A stretch of 48,768 nucleotides of DNA from Planctomycetales bacterium. Its GTDB lineage: Bacteria; Planctomycetota; Planctomycetia; Isosphaerales; Isosphaeraceae. The DNA lies in contig DAIDHB010000107.1 in the NCBI GenBank assembly GCA_027452145.1, forward strand, positions 1-48,768. The letters run 5' to 3'. Within the stretch, counting starts at the first letter, position 1. Each line of letters opens with the position of its first letter. The notes under the pieces were generated by a model that saw only the letters and a program-made list of their open reading frames with translations, was not told where the DNA came from and did no database searches. A program made the translations under genes and the position numbers. Of the stretch, positions 24,255 to 31,522 are shown one piece after another.

Positions 24255-26504
24255 ATGTTCCCCGAATTCAGTGTGAGCTTCACCCCGATCGTGCCCTGGC
24301 CGATCCTCATCGGCATCATCGGCTCGGTGACGTTCCTGACGCTCTGGGCGTATCGCCGCCGCCTCCATGGGACCAGCGGCGCCTGGCGGTGGGTGGCCCT
24401 GTCGCTGCGCTTGCTGGCGATCCTCCTCTGCCTCCTGGCGGCGCTGCGACCCTCGGTCGCGCTCAAGGAGAAGCAGAAGCAGCAGGGCACCATCGTCTTC
24501 CTCGTCGACCGATCGACCAGCATGACGGTCAGCGACGAGGTGAACAACCGGTCGCGGTGGTCGGTCGCCGCCGAGACCATCGAGCGAGCCCGCGAGGAGG
24601 CCAGGAAACTCGGGCCCAACATCGATAGTCGGATCTATGCCTTCGACTCGGCCGTCGCGGAGCCCAAGGAGAACGAGCTGACCGCCAAGGATGAGCCGAA
24701 AGGGAAGACATCGGCGGTGGGGGCGGCGATGCTCGAGGTCTACAAGCGGAACGAGAACTCGGGGCGAAAGCTGACGCGGATCGTCATGATCTCCGACTAC
24801 GCCAACAACTCCGGGGTCAACCCGCTGACGGCCGCTCGTCAGATGAAACAGAAGGGGGTGCCGGTCGTGACCATCCCCCTCGGGACCGAGAACGCCAAGA
24901 CCGGCGCGAGGGACGTCTCGCTTCGCGAGATCATCGCCGGGCCTACCGTGTTCGTGAAGAACGAGCTGGAGGTCAAGGGGACGCTGGTCGCGCGCGGCTT
25001 CGCGAATCAGACGCTCGAGGTCGAACTGCTGGTCGAGGACGATCCGACCCCGGTCGCCCGGGCGAAGGTGAAGGTCCCGGACACCAACAATATCGTGCCG
25101 ATCAGCGGGATCAAGTACATCCCCAAGTCGCCCGGCGAGAAGAAGCTCACGCTCAAGGTCGCGCCGCAGGAAGGCGAGGTGCTGCCCGCGAACAACCAGA
25201 TCAGCACGTTCGTCACGGTGCTCAGCGGCGGGCTGAACGTCAAGTTTCTCCAGGGATCGAACTGGTCGTGGGACTACAAGTTCATGATGCTCTCGCTCAT
25301 GACCTCGCAGGACATCCACGTCGACGCCGAGATCATCAAGCGCGCGGCGGAGGGGAACAAGGGCGAGGTCTCGGACGAGGAGTTCGCGCCGGGCAAGTAC
25401 AACGCCTACATCCTCAGCGACCTGCCCGCCAACTACCTGACGACTCGTCAGCAGCGGCTGCTGGCCGACGCCGTGCGCAAGGGGGCCGGGCTGATGATGC
25501 TCGGCGGCCATTCCAGCTTCGGCGACGGCGGCTGGGGCGAGACGCCCGTGGCGGATATCCTGCCCGTGCAGGTCCACCTCGGCGACGGCCAGTACGAGCC
25601 CGAGGGGGGCGTGAAGTTCGTCCCGAACACGATGGGCCTCGACAACTTCCTCCTCCAGGTGGGGTCCAACCGCACCGACAACCAGCGCATCTGGGACGCC
25701 ATGAGGCCGATCGCGGGCACCAACCTGTTCGGCGAGGTGAAGCAGAGTGCCAAGGTCCTGGCCGAGACCCCGGCGCCGAACCCGATGCCGCTGCTGGTCA
25801 GCATGGACGTCGGCGAGGGTCGCTCGATCGCGTACGGCGGCGACACCTGGGTCTGGTATCGGTCCGGCGAGGAGGGCCGGCTGGCGCACCGGAAGTTCTG
25901 GAGGCAGGTCGTCTTCTGGCTGGCGCACAAGGAGAACGAGGGCGAGAACAAGGTCAAGGTGGTGCTCGACAACCGCCGGATTGCCGTCGGCGAGACGATC
26001 GACCTGACCGCGACCGCGCACGACGCCAAGGGGGCGACGATCCCGAATGTCCGCTTCGAGGCCAAAATCGAGCGCGACAAGGCCGACCCGCCCGTCATCG
26101 TGCCCCTGGAGGTCTATAACAAGGGGGAAGAGGGGAAGGGTCTGATCCAGGCCATCGAGAAGATCGGCGAGCCAGGGAATTACACCGTGACCGTAACCGC
26201 GAAGCGCGACAACGAGGAGATCGGCCACGACTCGGCGCGGTTCCTGGTCTACCAGGACGACCGCGAGCTCGAGAACCCCTCGGCCGACCTGAAACTCGCC
26301 CGCGAGATCGCCCGCATCACCGAGGGCGAGTCGGTGGCCCACGAGGGACTGTCGACGTACCTCAAGGGCCTGGATCGCTCGGGCTATACCGACTACGTCA
26401 CCACCCGCGAGCACCTGGTCTGGGACAACTGGCCCTTCCTGCTGATCTTCACCGCGGTCTTGACCCTCGAGTGGTGGCTGCGCAAGCGGAACGGCTGGGT
26501 CTGA
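24255..26504 (+). CDS. Membrane protein with VWA and glutamine-amidotransferase-like domains
   Basis: A 749-residue protein. Two N-terminal membrane helices (residues 13-33 and 46-66) precede a VWA domain with MIDAS D85-R-S-T-S89. A PF07090-type class I glutamine-amidotransferase-like domain follows around residues 380-550 (YILSDLPANYLTTRQQRLLA, GAGLMMLGGHSSFGDGGW). No GATase Cys nucleophile is visible in the elbow, so it is likely a non-catalytic binding domain. A beta-sandwich segment and a terminal membrane helix (WPFLLIFTAVLTLEWWL) complete it. The ATG at 24255 has GGGAGG six bases upstream. Last gene of the moxR cluster and architecturally a sister of the BatA protein. Confidence 0.87.
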   Translation: MFPEFSVSFTPIVPWPILIGIIGSVTFLTLWAYRRRLHGTSGAWRWVALSLRLLAILLCLLAALRPSVALKEKQKQQGTIVFLVDRSTSMTVSDEVNNRSRWSVAAETIERAREEARKLGPNIDSRIYAFDSAVAEPKENELTAKDEPKGKTSAVGAAMLEVYKRNENSGRKLTRIVMISDYANNSGVNPLTAARQMKQKGVPVVTIPLGTENAKTGARDVSLREIIAGPTVFVKNELEVKGTLVARGFANQTLEVELLVEDDPTPVARAKVKVPDTNNIVPISGIKYIPKSPGEKKLTLKVAPQEGEVLPANNQISTFVTVLSGGLNVKFLQGSNWSWDYKFMMLSLMTSQDIHVDAEIIKRAAEGNKGEVSDEEFAPGKYNAYILSDLPANYLTTRQQRLLADAVRKGAGLMMLGGHSSFGDGGWGETPVADILPVQVHLGDGQYEPEGGVKFVPNTMGLDNFLLQVGSNRTDNQRIWDAMRPIAGTNLFGEVKQSAKVLAETPAPNPMPLLVSMDVGEGRSIAYGGDTWVWYRSGEEGRLAHRKFWRQVVFWLAHKENEGENKVKVVLDNRRIAVGETIDLTATAHDAKGATIPNVRFEAKIERDKADPPVIVPLEVYNKGEEGKGLIQAIEKIGEPGNYTVTVTAKRDNEEIGHDSARFLVYQDDRELENPSADLKLAREIARITEGESVAHEGLSTYLKGLDRSGYTDYVTTREHLVWDNWPFLLIFTAVLTLEWWLRKRNGWV

Positions 26505-26596
26505 GGCCCTCCGGTGCCGGGGCGACACCGGCTCGTCGATGGGGCCGCGGGACCGAAGGCCGATGTGAGAGACTCGTCCCCGCTCAATCCATCGCC

Positions 26597-26630
26597 TATA
26601 ATTGGAGAGGTCGATTCCCCCGCACCTCTC
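26597..26630 (+). promoter_or_regulatory. Candidate -10 element and 5' UTR hairpin upstream of the diiron-type gene
   Basis: TATAAT at 26597-26602 is a perfect -10 box; the sequence 17 bases upstream is only weakly -35-like. Just after the expected start point lies a 7-base inverted repeat, GAGAGGT (26605-26611) and ACCTCTC (26624-26630), which could form a leader hairpin. Confidence 0.35.
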
Positions 26631-26654
26631 TCACTTTCTCGAAGGGGGTCTCTC

Positions 26655-27587
26655 ATGGCGACGGCCACGCACCACGCACTCGTCTCTCCCCGGATCGAGG
26701 AGCGGCTCCGGCGCGGCGAACTGAACGAGCACCAGGTCGAGGCGTTCGGCGAGTTCCTCGACCGGGTGGAGCGCGACATCTTCCACCACCGGATCATCAC
26801 GGACAACGCCTACACCCGCTGGTTCCGCGACGGGGGCGCGACGGACGCCGAGCTCGCGCACTTCGTCCGCCAGTTCTCGGTCTTCTCCAACCAGTTCCTG
26901 GTCGCGGCGCTGTTGCGGGTCATCAATGCCCCGTCGATCCAGCAGGCGCGCGCGGCCAAGGAAATCCTGATGAACGAGCTGGGGGTGATCTACCGGAAGA
27001 CGGATGGCCCCTCGGCCTCCCGCGATCGCGACGCCTCCCTCGACGACGACACCCGGGACCGCGAGGGCGATCCGGATCTGGTCAGCACCGAGGGGACCGT
27101 CGACGGCGGGATCTTCCGCTTCCGCGCCGCGCACTTCGAATGGCTGCTGGCCGTCGGCGAGGCCCTCGGCCTGGGATTCGACGACCTGGGGAAGCGCCGT
27201 CACGGGCGGGACTACACGCTGCACTTCTGCGACGAGCTCCAGCGCCTTTATGGCAGCGAGGACGACCGGATCGCCGAGGGGGCGAGCTTCGCCGTCGAGA
27301 ACTGGGCGGCGGCCGGATTCTGGCAGGAGCTCGAGGACGGCCTGCTGCACATCAAGTCGACCCGGCTCCCGCGGCTGAAGGTCGCCTTCTTCACCTGGCA
27401 CAACCGCGTGGAGGCCCAGCACGCCGGCCACACGATGGAGGAACTCGAGGCCGTCTTCTTCGACCCGAACTTCGACGAGTCGAAGTTCTTCCAGGGCGCG
27501 CACGAGGTGCTCGACGCGATCGCCGGATTCTGGGACGGCCTGGAGGCCGACCGCCGATGCGGGATCGCGGGACCCATGGGCCATTGA
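26655..27587 (+). CDS. Haem-oxygenase-like iron-containing redox enzyme (HDO/CADD-like)
   Basis: A 310-residue all-helical protein. A complete candidate set of diiron ligands is visible: E108 (MNELG), H160 (RAAHFEWLL), E215 (FAVENWAA) and H249-x3-E253-x2-H256 in FFTWHNRVEAQHAGH. This is the pattern of haem-oxygenase-like diiron oxidases such as CADD, UndA and SznF. These activate O2 to oxidise amino acids, fatty acids or other small substrates. A loop of ~30 Asp/Arg-rich residues (120-148) is inserted between the first two ligands. ATG at 26655 follows GAAGGGGG. It precedes the tyrosine-degradation genes but is separated from them by a palindrome, so it may be its own unit. Substrate unknown. 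Confidence 0.7.
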   Translation: MATATHHALVSPRIEERLRRGELNEHQVEAFGEFLDRVERDIFHHRIITDNAYTRWFRDGGATDAELAHFVRQFSVFSNQFLVAALLRVINAPSIQQARAAKEILMNELGVIYRKTDGPSASRDRDASLDDDTRDREGDPDLVSTEGTVDGGIFRFRAAHFEWLLAVGEALGLGFDDLGKRRHGRDYTLHFCDELQRLYGSEDDRIAEGASFAVENWAAAGFWQELEDGLLHIKSTRLPRLKVAFFTWHNRVEAQHAGHTMEELEAVFFDPNFDESKFFQGAHEVLDAIAGFWDGLEADRRCGIAGPMGH

Positions 27588-27614
27588 TTCCGATTCACCC
27601 CGTCGTGGGCGGCC

Positions 27615-27670
27615 CTGAGGAAAAGGGGACAGGCACCTCGAAGTCTCGGAGCCAGTCCCCTTTTCCTCAG
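27615..27670. repeat. 56-base palindromic element, possible terminator
   Basis: Arms CTGAGGAAAAGGGGAC (27615-27630) and GTCCCCTTTTCCTCAG (27655-27670) pair perfectly over 16 bases. The 24-base centre (GGC/GCC and CC/GG) continues the fold imperfectly. It looks like a REP-type dispersed palindrome. Its position between a stop codon and the next start suits a transcription stop, though the T tract lies inside the arm. Confidence 0.8.
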
Positions 27671-27699
27671 GTCTACATTCATCGAGAGAGGGACCCGGC

Positions 27700-28818
27700 A
27701 TGTCCAGCGGCGGCGGCAATGACGCGATGGCGCTCAAGCGGATCGACCACGTCCGCATGTTCGTGGGCAACGCCCGGCAGTCGGCGTACTTCTACCGCAA
27801 CGCGTTCGGCTTCGAGGTCGTCGCGTATGCCGGCCTCGAGACGGGCGTGCGGCACGAGGCCGCCTACGTGCTGCGCCAGGGTCACATCACCTTCGTACTC
27901 GCCAGTCCGCTCCGCGCCGATCACCCGGACGCCCACCGGCTGGTGCAACATGGGGACGGGGTGCAGTCGATCGCGCTGGAGGTCGCCGACGTCGGCGCGG
28001 CCTTCGATTCGGCCGTGGAGCGAGGCGCCCGGCCGGCGACGCCGCCCACGAAAATCGAGGACGACCACGGCATCTACGAATACGCCGAGATCCACGCCTA
28101 CGGCGACACGACGCATGCGTTCGTCAACCGCTCAAACTACCAGGGCGTCTTTGCCCCCGGGTTCCAGCCGTTGGACCCCGACCGGTATAGCCCCCGCACG
28201 TTCCACCCGGTGGGACTGGCGGCCATCGACCACATCGTCGCCAACGTCGAGGAAGGACGCATGGGCGACTGGGTCGATTACTACAGCAAGATCATGGGCT
28301 TCTCGCTGCTGGCCAGCTTCGACGACAAGGACATCAGCACCGAGTACTCGGCGCTGATGTCGAAGGTCGTCGCCGACGGCCGGGGGCGGATCAAGTTCCC
28401 CATCAATGAGCCGGCGCACGGGCGCCGGCGGTCGCAGATCGAGGAGTTCCTCGAGTATTACGGCGGGCCCGGCGTGCAGCACATCGCCCTCGCCACGGGG
28501 GATATCATCTCCAGCGTCCGGGCCATGGCCGCCAACGACGTCTCGTTCCTGAAGGTGCCGCCGGCGTATTACGAGATGCTGCCGGACCGAATCGGCACCA
28601 TCCGCGAGGACCTGCGTGAGCTCGCCGAGCTGGGCATCCTCGTCGATCGCGACGAGGAAGGATACCTGCTCCAGATCTTCACCAAACCCGTCGAGGATCG
28701 GCCGACGCTGTTCTTCGAGATCATCCAGCGCCGCGGGGCCAGGAGCTTCGGCAAGGGGAACTTCAAGGCCCTGTTCGAGGCCATCGAACGCGAGCAGGCG
28801 CGGCGAGGGACGCTGTGA
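27700..28818 (+). CDS. hppD: 4-hydroxyphenylpyruvate dioxygenase
   Basis: A 372-residue non-haem iron(II) dioxygenase turning 4-hydroxyphenylpyruvate into homogentisate, the second step of tyrosine breakdown. Two vicinal-oxygen-chelate domains are present. The 2-His-1-carboxylate iron site is H178 (IDHIVANV), H261 (GVQHIALATGD) and E340 (LFFEIIQR). The C-terminal gate helix RGARSFGKGNFKALFEAIE is conserved, as are the PINEPA and QIEEFLEYYGG stretches. Length fits bacterial members. ATG at 27700 follows GAGAGAGGGAC. It heads an operon with the FAH-family, homogentisate dioxygenase and flavin reductase genes. Confidence 0.95.
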   Translation: MSSGGGNDAMALKRIDHVRMFVGNARQSAYFYRNAFGFEVVAYAGLETGVRHEAAYVLRQGHITFVLASPLRADHPDAHRLVQHGDGVQSIALEVADVGAAFDSAVERGARPATPPTKIEDDHGIYEYAEIHAYGDTTHAFVNRSNYQGVFAPGFQPLDPDRYSPRTFHPVGLAAIDHIVANVEEGRMGDWVDYYSKIMGFSLLASFDDKDISTEYSALMSKVVADGRGRIKFPINEPAHGRRRSQIEEFLEYYGGPGVQHIALATGDIISSVRAMAANDVSFLKVPPAYYEMLPDRIGTIREDLRELAELGILVDRDEEGYLLQIFTKPVEDRPTLFFEIIQRRGARSFGKGNFKALFEAIEREQARRGTL

Positions 28819-28820
28819 TT

Positions 28821-28855
28821 GGTCAGTGGTCAGTGGTCAGTGGTCAGTGGTCAGT
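28821..28855. repeat. Heptanucleotide tandem repeat GGTCAGT x5
   Basis: Five exact copies of GGTCAGT directly after the hppD stop, followed by degenerate GGTGGTCGGT copies up to about 28877. It lies in the hppD-FAH intergenic gap and is a candidate slippage tract. Confidence 0.9.
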
Positions 28856-28902
28856 GAGTGGTGGTCGGTGGTCGGTGAAGAAGAAGGAGAGTTTGTGTCG
28901 CG

Positions 28903-29616
28903 ATGCGCCAGCCGTTGCCGACGATCGCCAGCATCCGCGATTTCTACGCCTTCGAGCAGCACGTCGCGACGTGCCGGCGGCATCGAGGGCAGGAGATGCC
29001 GCCGCAGTGGTATCAGGTGCCGGTGTTCTACTTCTCGAACCCGGCCGGCGTGGTCGGGCATGAGGCCGACGTGTACGCACCGCGCGGGAGCGAGGCGCTC
29101 GACTACGAGCTCGAGCTGGCCTGCGTCATCGGGCGCGAGGCCCGCGACCTGCCCGACGACGACCGCGCGCTCGAGGCCGTCGCCGGATTCACCATCATGA
29201 ACGACTGGAGCGCGCGGGACCTTCAGAAGGTCGAGATGGCGGTTGGATTGGGGCCGAGCAAGGGGAAGGACTTCGCCACCTCGCTCGGCCCCGAGCTGGT
29301 GACATTCGACGAGCTGGCCGACAGGTATCGCGACGGCCGGCTGCACCTGGAGATGACGGCAACCCGCGACGGCCGCTTGCTGTCCCGGGGCGACTCGGGC
29401 ACGATGTACTGGACCTGGCCGCAGTTGCTCGCCCACGCCAGCCGCGACGCGACACTCCGGCCCGGCGACGTGATCGGTTCGGGGACCGTGGGCACCGGCT
29501 GCATCCTCGAGCTGACCCCGGAGAGAGCAGGGGGGTGGCTGCGCCCCGGCGACGTCATCGAGCTGTCCATCGAACGGCTGGGCACCTTGCGCAACCGCGT
29601 GGTCGAACACCCCTGA
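28903..29616 (+). CDS. Fumarylacetoacetate hydrolase family protein
   Basis: A 237-residue FAH-superfamily protein with the core fold: LDYELELACVIGREARDLP carries the metal-binding acidic residues, FTIMNDWSARDLQ the downstream Asp, and later GSGTVGTGCILEL and WLRPGDVIELSIERLG. Placed between hppD and homogentisate dioxygenase, it most likely hydrolyses maleyl- or fumarylacetoacetate to acetoacetate, the last step of the pathway. No separate maleylacetoacetate isomerase is seen, so direct maleylacetoacetate cleavage is possible but unproven. The N-terminal extension of full eukaryote-type FAH is absent. Start ATG at 28903. Confidence 0.9.
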   Translation: MRQPLPTIASIRDFYAFEQHVATCRRHRGQEMPPQWYQVPVFYFSNPAGVVGHEADVYAPRGSEALDYELELACVIGREARDLPDDDRALEAVAGFTIMNDWSARDLQKVEMAVGLGPSKGKDFATSLGPELVTFDELADRYRDGRLHLEMTATRDGRLLSRGDSGTMYWTWPQLLAHASRDATLRPGDVIGSGTVGTGCILELTPERAGGWLRPGDVIELSIERLGTLRNRVVEHP

Positions 29617-29652
29617 ACCTCGCGGGCCGATCACTTGCTAAGGAGGGACGAC

Positions 29653-30822
29653 ATGCCGCCCTACCTGCGACTCGGCTCGATCCCGCGCAAGCGGCACATC
29701 GCGCACCCCAACGTCCCGGGGTTCAAGGGCGAGGGGATCCATTACGAGGAAGTCGTCACGGTCGCCGGCTTTTCGCGAGCGTACAGCATCGTCTATCACC
29801 TGCGCCCGCCGACTCGCGTCTTACGGATCGAGCCGGCCGGGACCGAACGGATCGACCTGGTCGACGTGCCGGTGCTGCGGCACCACCACTTCAAGACGCG
29901 GTCGATCCCGCGCACGGGCGACCCGGTCACCGGCCGGCTGCCGATCCTGGCCAACGACGACGTGATGCTGTCGCGGTGCCGACCCGCCGAGCCGCAGGCC
30001 GAGCTGTTCCGCAACGCCGACGCCGACGAGATCGTCTTCGTCCATTCCGGCGAGGGCACGCTGCACACCCACTTCGGCCCGCTGCCCTTTCGCGCGCTGG
30101 ATTACGTCGTGATCCCGCGATGCACGACATACCGAATCGAGTTCGAGCCGGGCTCGAATCCCGACCTCCTGGTCATCGAGGCGGCCGGCGTGGTGAATCT
30201 GCCGGCGCGCTATCTCAACCCGGACGGGCAGATCCGCCTGGGCGCGCCTTACAGCGAGCGAGATTTCCACGGCCCGACGCAGGTCGGCGTGGTGGACCGT
30301 GAGCAGGAGACGACCGTACTGGTCAAGGACGGGCGGCGGCTGTCGCGGTACACGCTGGCGAACCATCCCTTCGACGTCGTGGGATGGGACGGGATGCTGT
30401 ATCCTTACACCTTCAACGCCGAGGACTTCGAGCCGATCACCGGGACGGTCCACCAGCCGCCGCCGGTGCATCAGACGTTCGACGCGCCGGGGTTCGTCGT
30501 GTGCACCTTCGCGCCGCGGATGCTCGACACCCACCCCGAGGCGATCAAGGTGCCCTACGCCCATTCGAACGTGCAGTCCGACGAGGTCCTGTACTACGTC
30601 AAGGGCCGGTTCGGCAGCCGCCGCGGTGTCGAGGAGTCGTCGTTCACGCTCCACCCGCGGGGAATCCCGCACGGTCCGCACCCCGGCACGATTGCCGCCA
30701 GCCGCGACATGACCCGGACCGACGAGCTGGCCGTGATGGTCGACACGTTCCGGCCCCTGCGGCTCACGCGGCCGGCCCTCGACCTGGACGACCCGAACTA
30801 TCCCCTGAGCTGGATGGATTAA
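29653..30822 (+). CDS. hmgA: Homogentisate 1,2-dioxygenase
   Basis: A 389-residue cupin dioxygenase that opens the ring of homogentisate to maleylacetoacetate. Diagnostic stretches are ANDDVMLSRCRPAEPQAELF, FRNADADEIVFVHSGEGTL, and the iron site H304 (YAHSNVQSDEVLYYVKG, with E311) and H340 in LHPRGIPHGPHPG. It is the shorter bacterial form; plant/animal enzymes are about 440 residues. ATG at 29653 has AAGGAGGG in front, a strong ribosome-binding site. The stop lies four bases before the flavin reductase start. Part of the tyrosine catabolic operon. Confidence 0.94.
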   Translation: MPPYLRLGSIPRKRHIAHPNVPGFKGEGIHYEEVVTVAGFSRAYSIVYHLRPPTRVLRIEPAGTERIDLVDVPVLRHHHFKTRSIPRTGDPVTGRLPILANDDVMLSRCRPAEPQAELFRNADADEIVFVHSGEGTLHTHFGPLPFRALDYVVIPRCTTYRIEFEPGSNPDLLVIEAAGVVNLPARYLNPDGQIRLGAPYSERDFHGPTQVGVVDREQETTVLVKDGRRLSRYTLANHPFDVVGWDGMLYPYTFNAEDFEPITGTVHQPPPVHQTFDAPGFVVCTFAPRMLDTHPEAIKVPYAHSNVQSDEVLYYVKGRFGSRRGVEESSFTLHPRGIPHGPHPGTIAASRDMTRTDELAVMVDTFRPLRLTRPALDLDDPNYPLSWMD

Positions 30823-30826
30823 CTTA

Positions 30827-31432
30827 ATGATCATCGATGTCTCGCAGGCGGACGTTGTCTCCGTCTACCAGGCCCTCGTGGGAATCGTCACGCCGAGGCC
30901 GATCGCCTGGGTGACGACGGTGGACGAGCTGGGACACGTGAACCTGGCGCCCTTCAGCTTCTTCAACACCTTCGGCGCCAATCCGCCGGTCGTGGTCTTC
31001 AGCCCGACGAACCGCCGCGACGGGTCGAAGAAGGACACGTACCTGAACCTCCAGGCCGTGCCCGAGTTCGTGATCAACGCGGCCGTCGAGGACCTGGCCG
31101 AACCGATGAACGCCACCTCGGCCGAGCTGCCCCGAAGCCAGAATGAGGCCGAGTTCGCGGGGCTCGAGCTCGTACCCTCCACGATGGTCCGTCCGCCCCG
31201 GGTCGCCGCGTCGCCAGTGCACCTGGAATGCCGGATGCTCCAGTACATCTCGATCGGCGAGGGCGCCATCGGGGCCAACCTGGTCATCGGCCAGGTCGTG
31301 CTGATCCACATCGACGACGCCGTGCTCGACACCAATGGACGCGTCGACCCGAGAAAGCTCCGCACCGTCGCCCGCCTCGGCGGCGACTTCTTCTGCCGCA
31401 GCACCGACCTCTTCGAGATGAAGAGACCTTGA
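30827..31432 (+). CDS. Flavin reductase-like, FMN-binding split-barrel protein
   Basis: A 201-residue protein of the flavin reductase-like family. Seen: the opening segment YQALVGIVTPRPIAWVTTVD, the flavin-binding stretch NLAPFSFFNTFGANPPVVVF, KDTYLNLQAVPEFVINA, and IGQVVLIHIDDAVL near the end. Such proteins bind FMN and reduce flavin with NAD(P)H for partner monooxygenases, or act on other substrates. No flavin monooxygenase is encoded in the window. Its position four bases after homogentisate dioxygenase implies a role linked to aromatic amino acid breakdown. The ATG at 30827 is the first possible start. Confidence 0.85.
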   Translation: MIIDVSQADVVSVYQALVGIVTPRPIAWVTTVDELGHVNLAPFSFFNTFGANPPVVVFSPTNRRDGSKKDTYLNLQAVPEFVINAAVEDLAEPMNATSAELPRSQNEAEFAGLELVPSTMVRPPRVAASPVHLECRMLQYISIGEGAIGANLVIGQVVLIHIDDAVLDTNGRVDPRKLRTVARLGGDFFCRSTDLFEMKRP

Positions 31433-31522
31433 CGCCGCGCCGCCAATCCGACAATCGTAGGACGAATCCGGGGAGCGAGCGGGCTCCGGGATTCGCGGGG
31501 CGATGTCCGAGGGGCGACGACG

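Noticed and set aside
23934..26528. 864-codon minus-strand open frame opposite the VWA/GATase-like gene
   Set aside because: Antisense to a gene with clear VWA motif and membrane helices; the frame lacks any domain.
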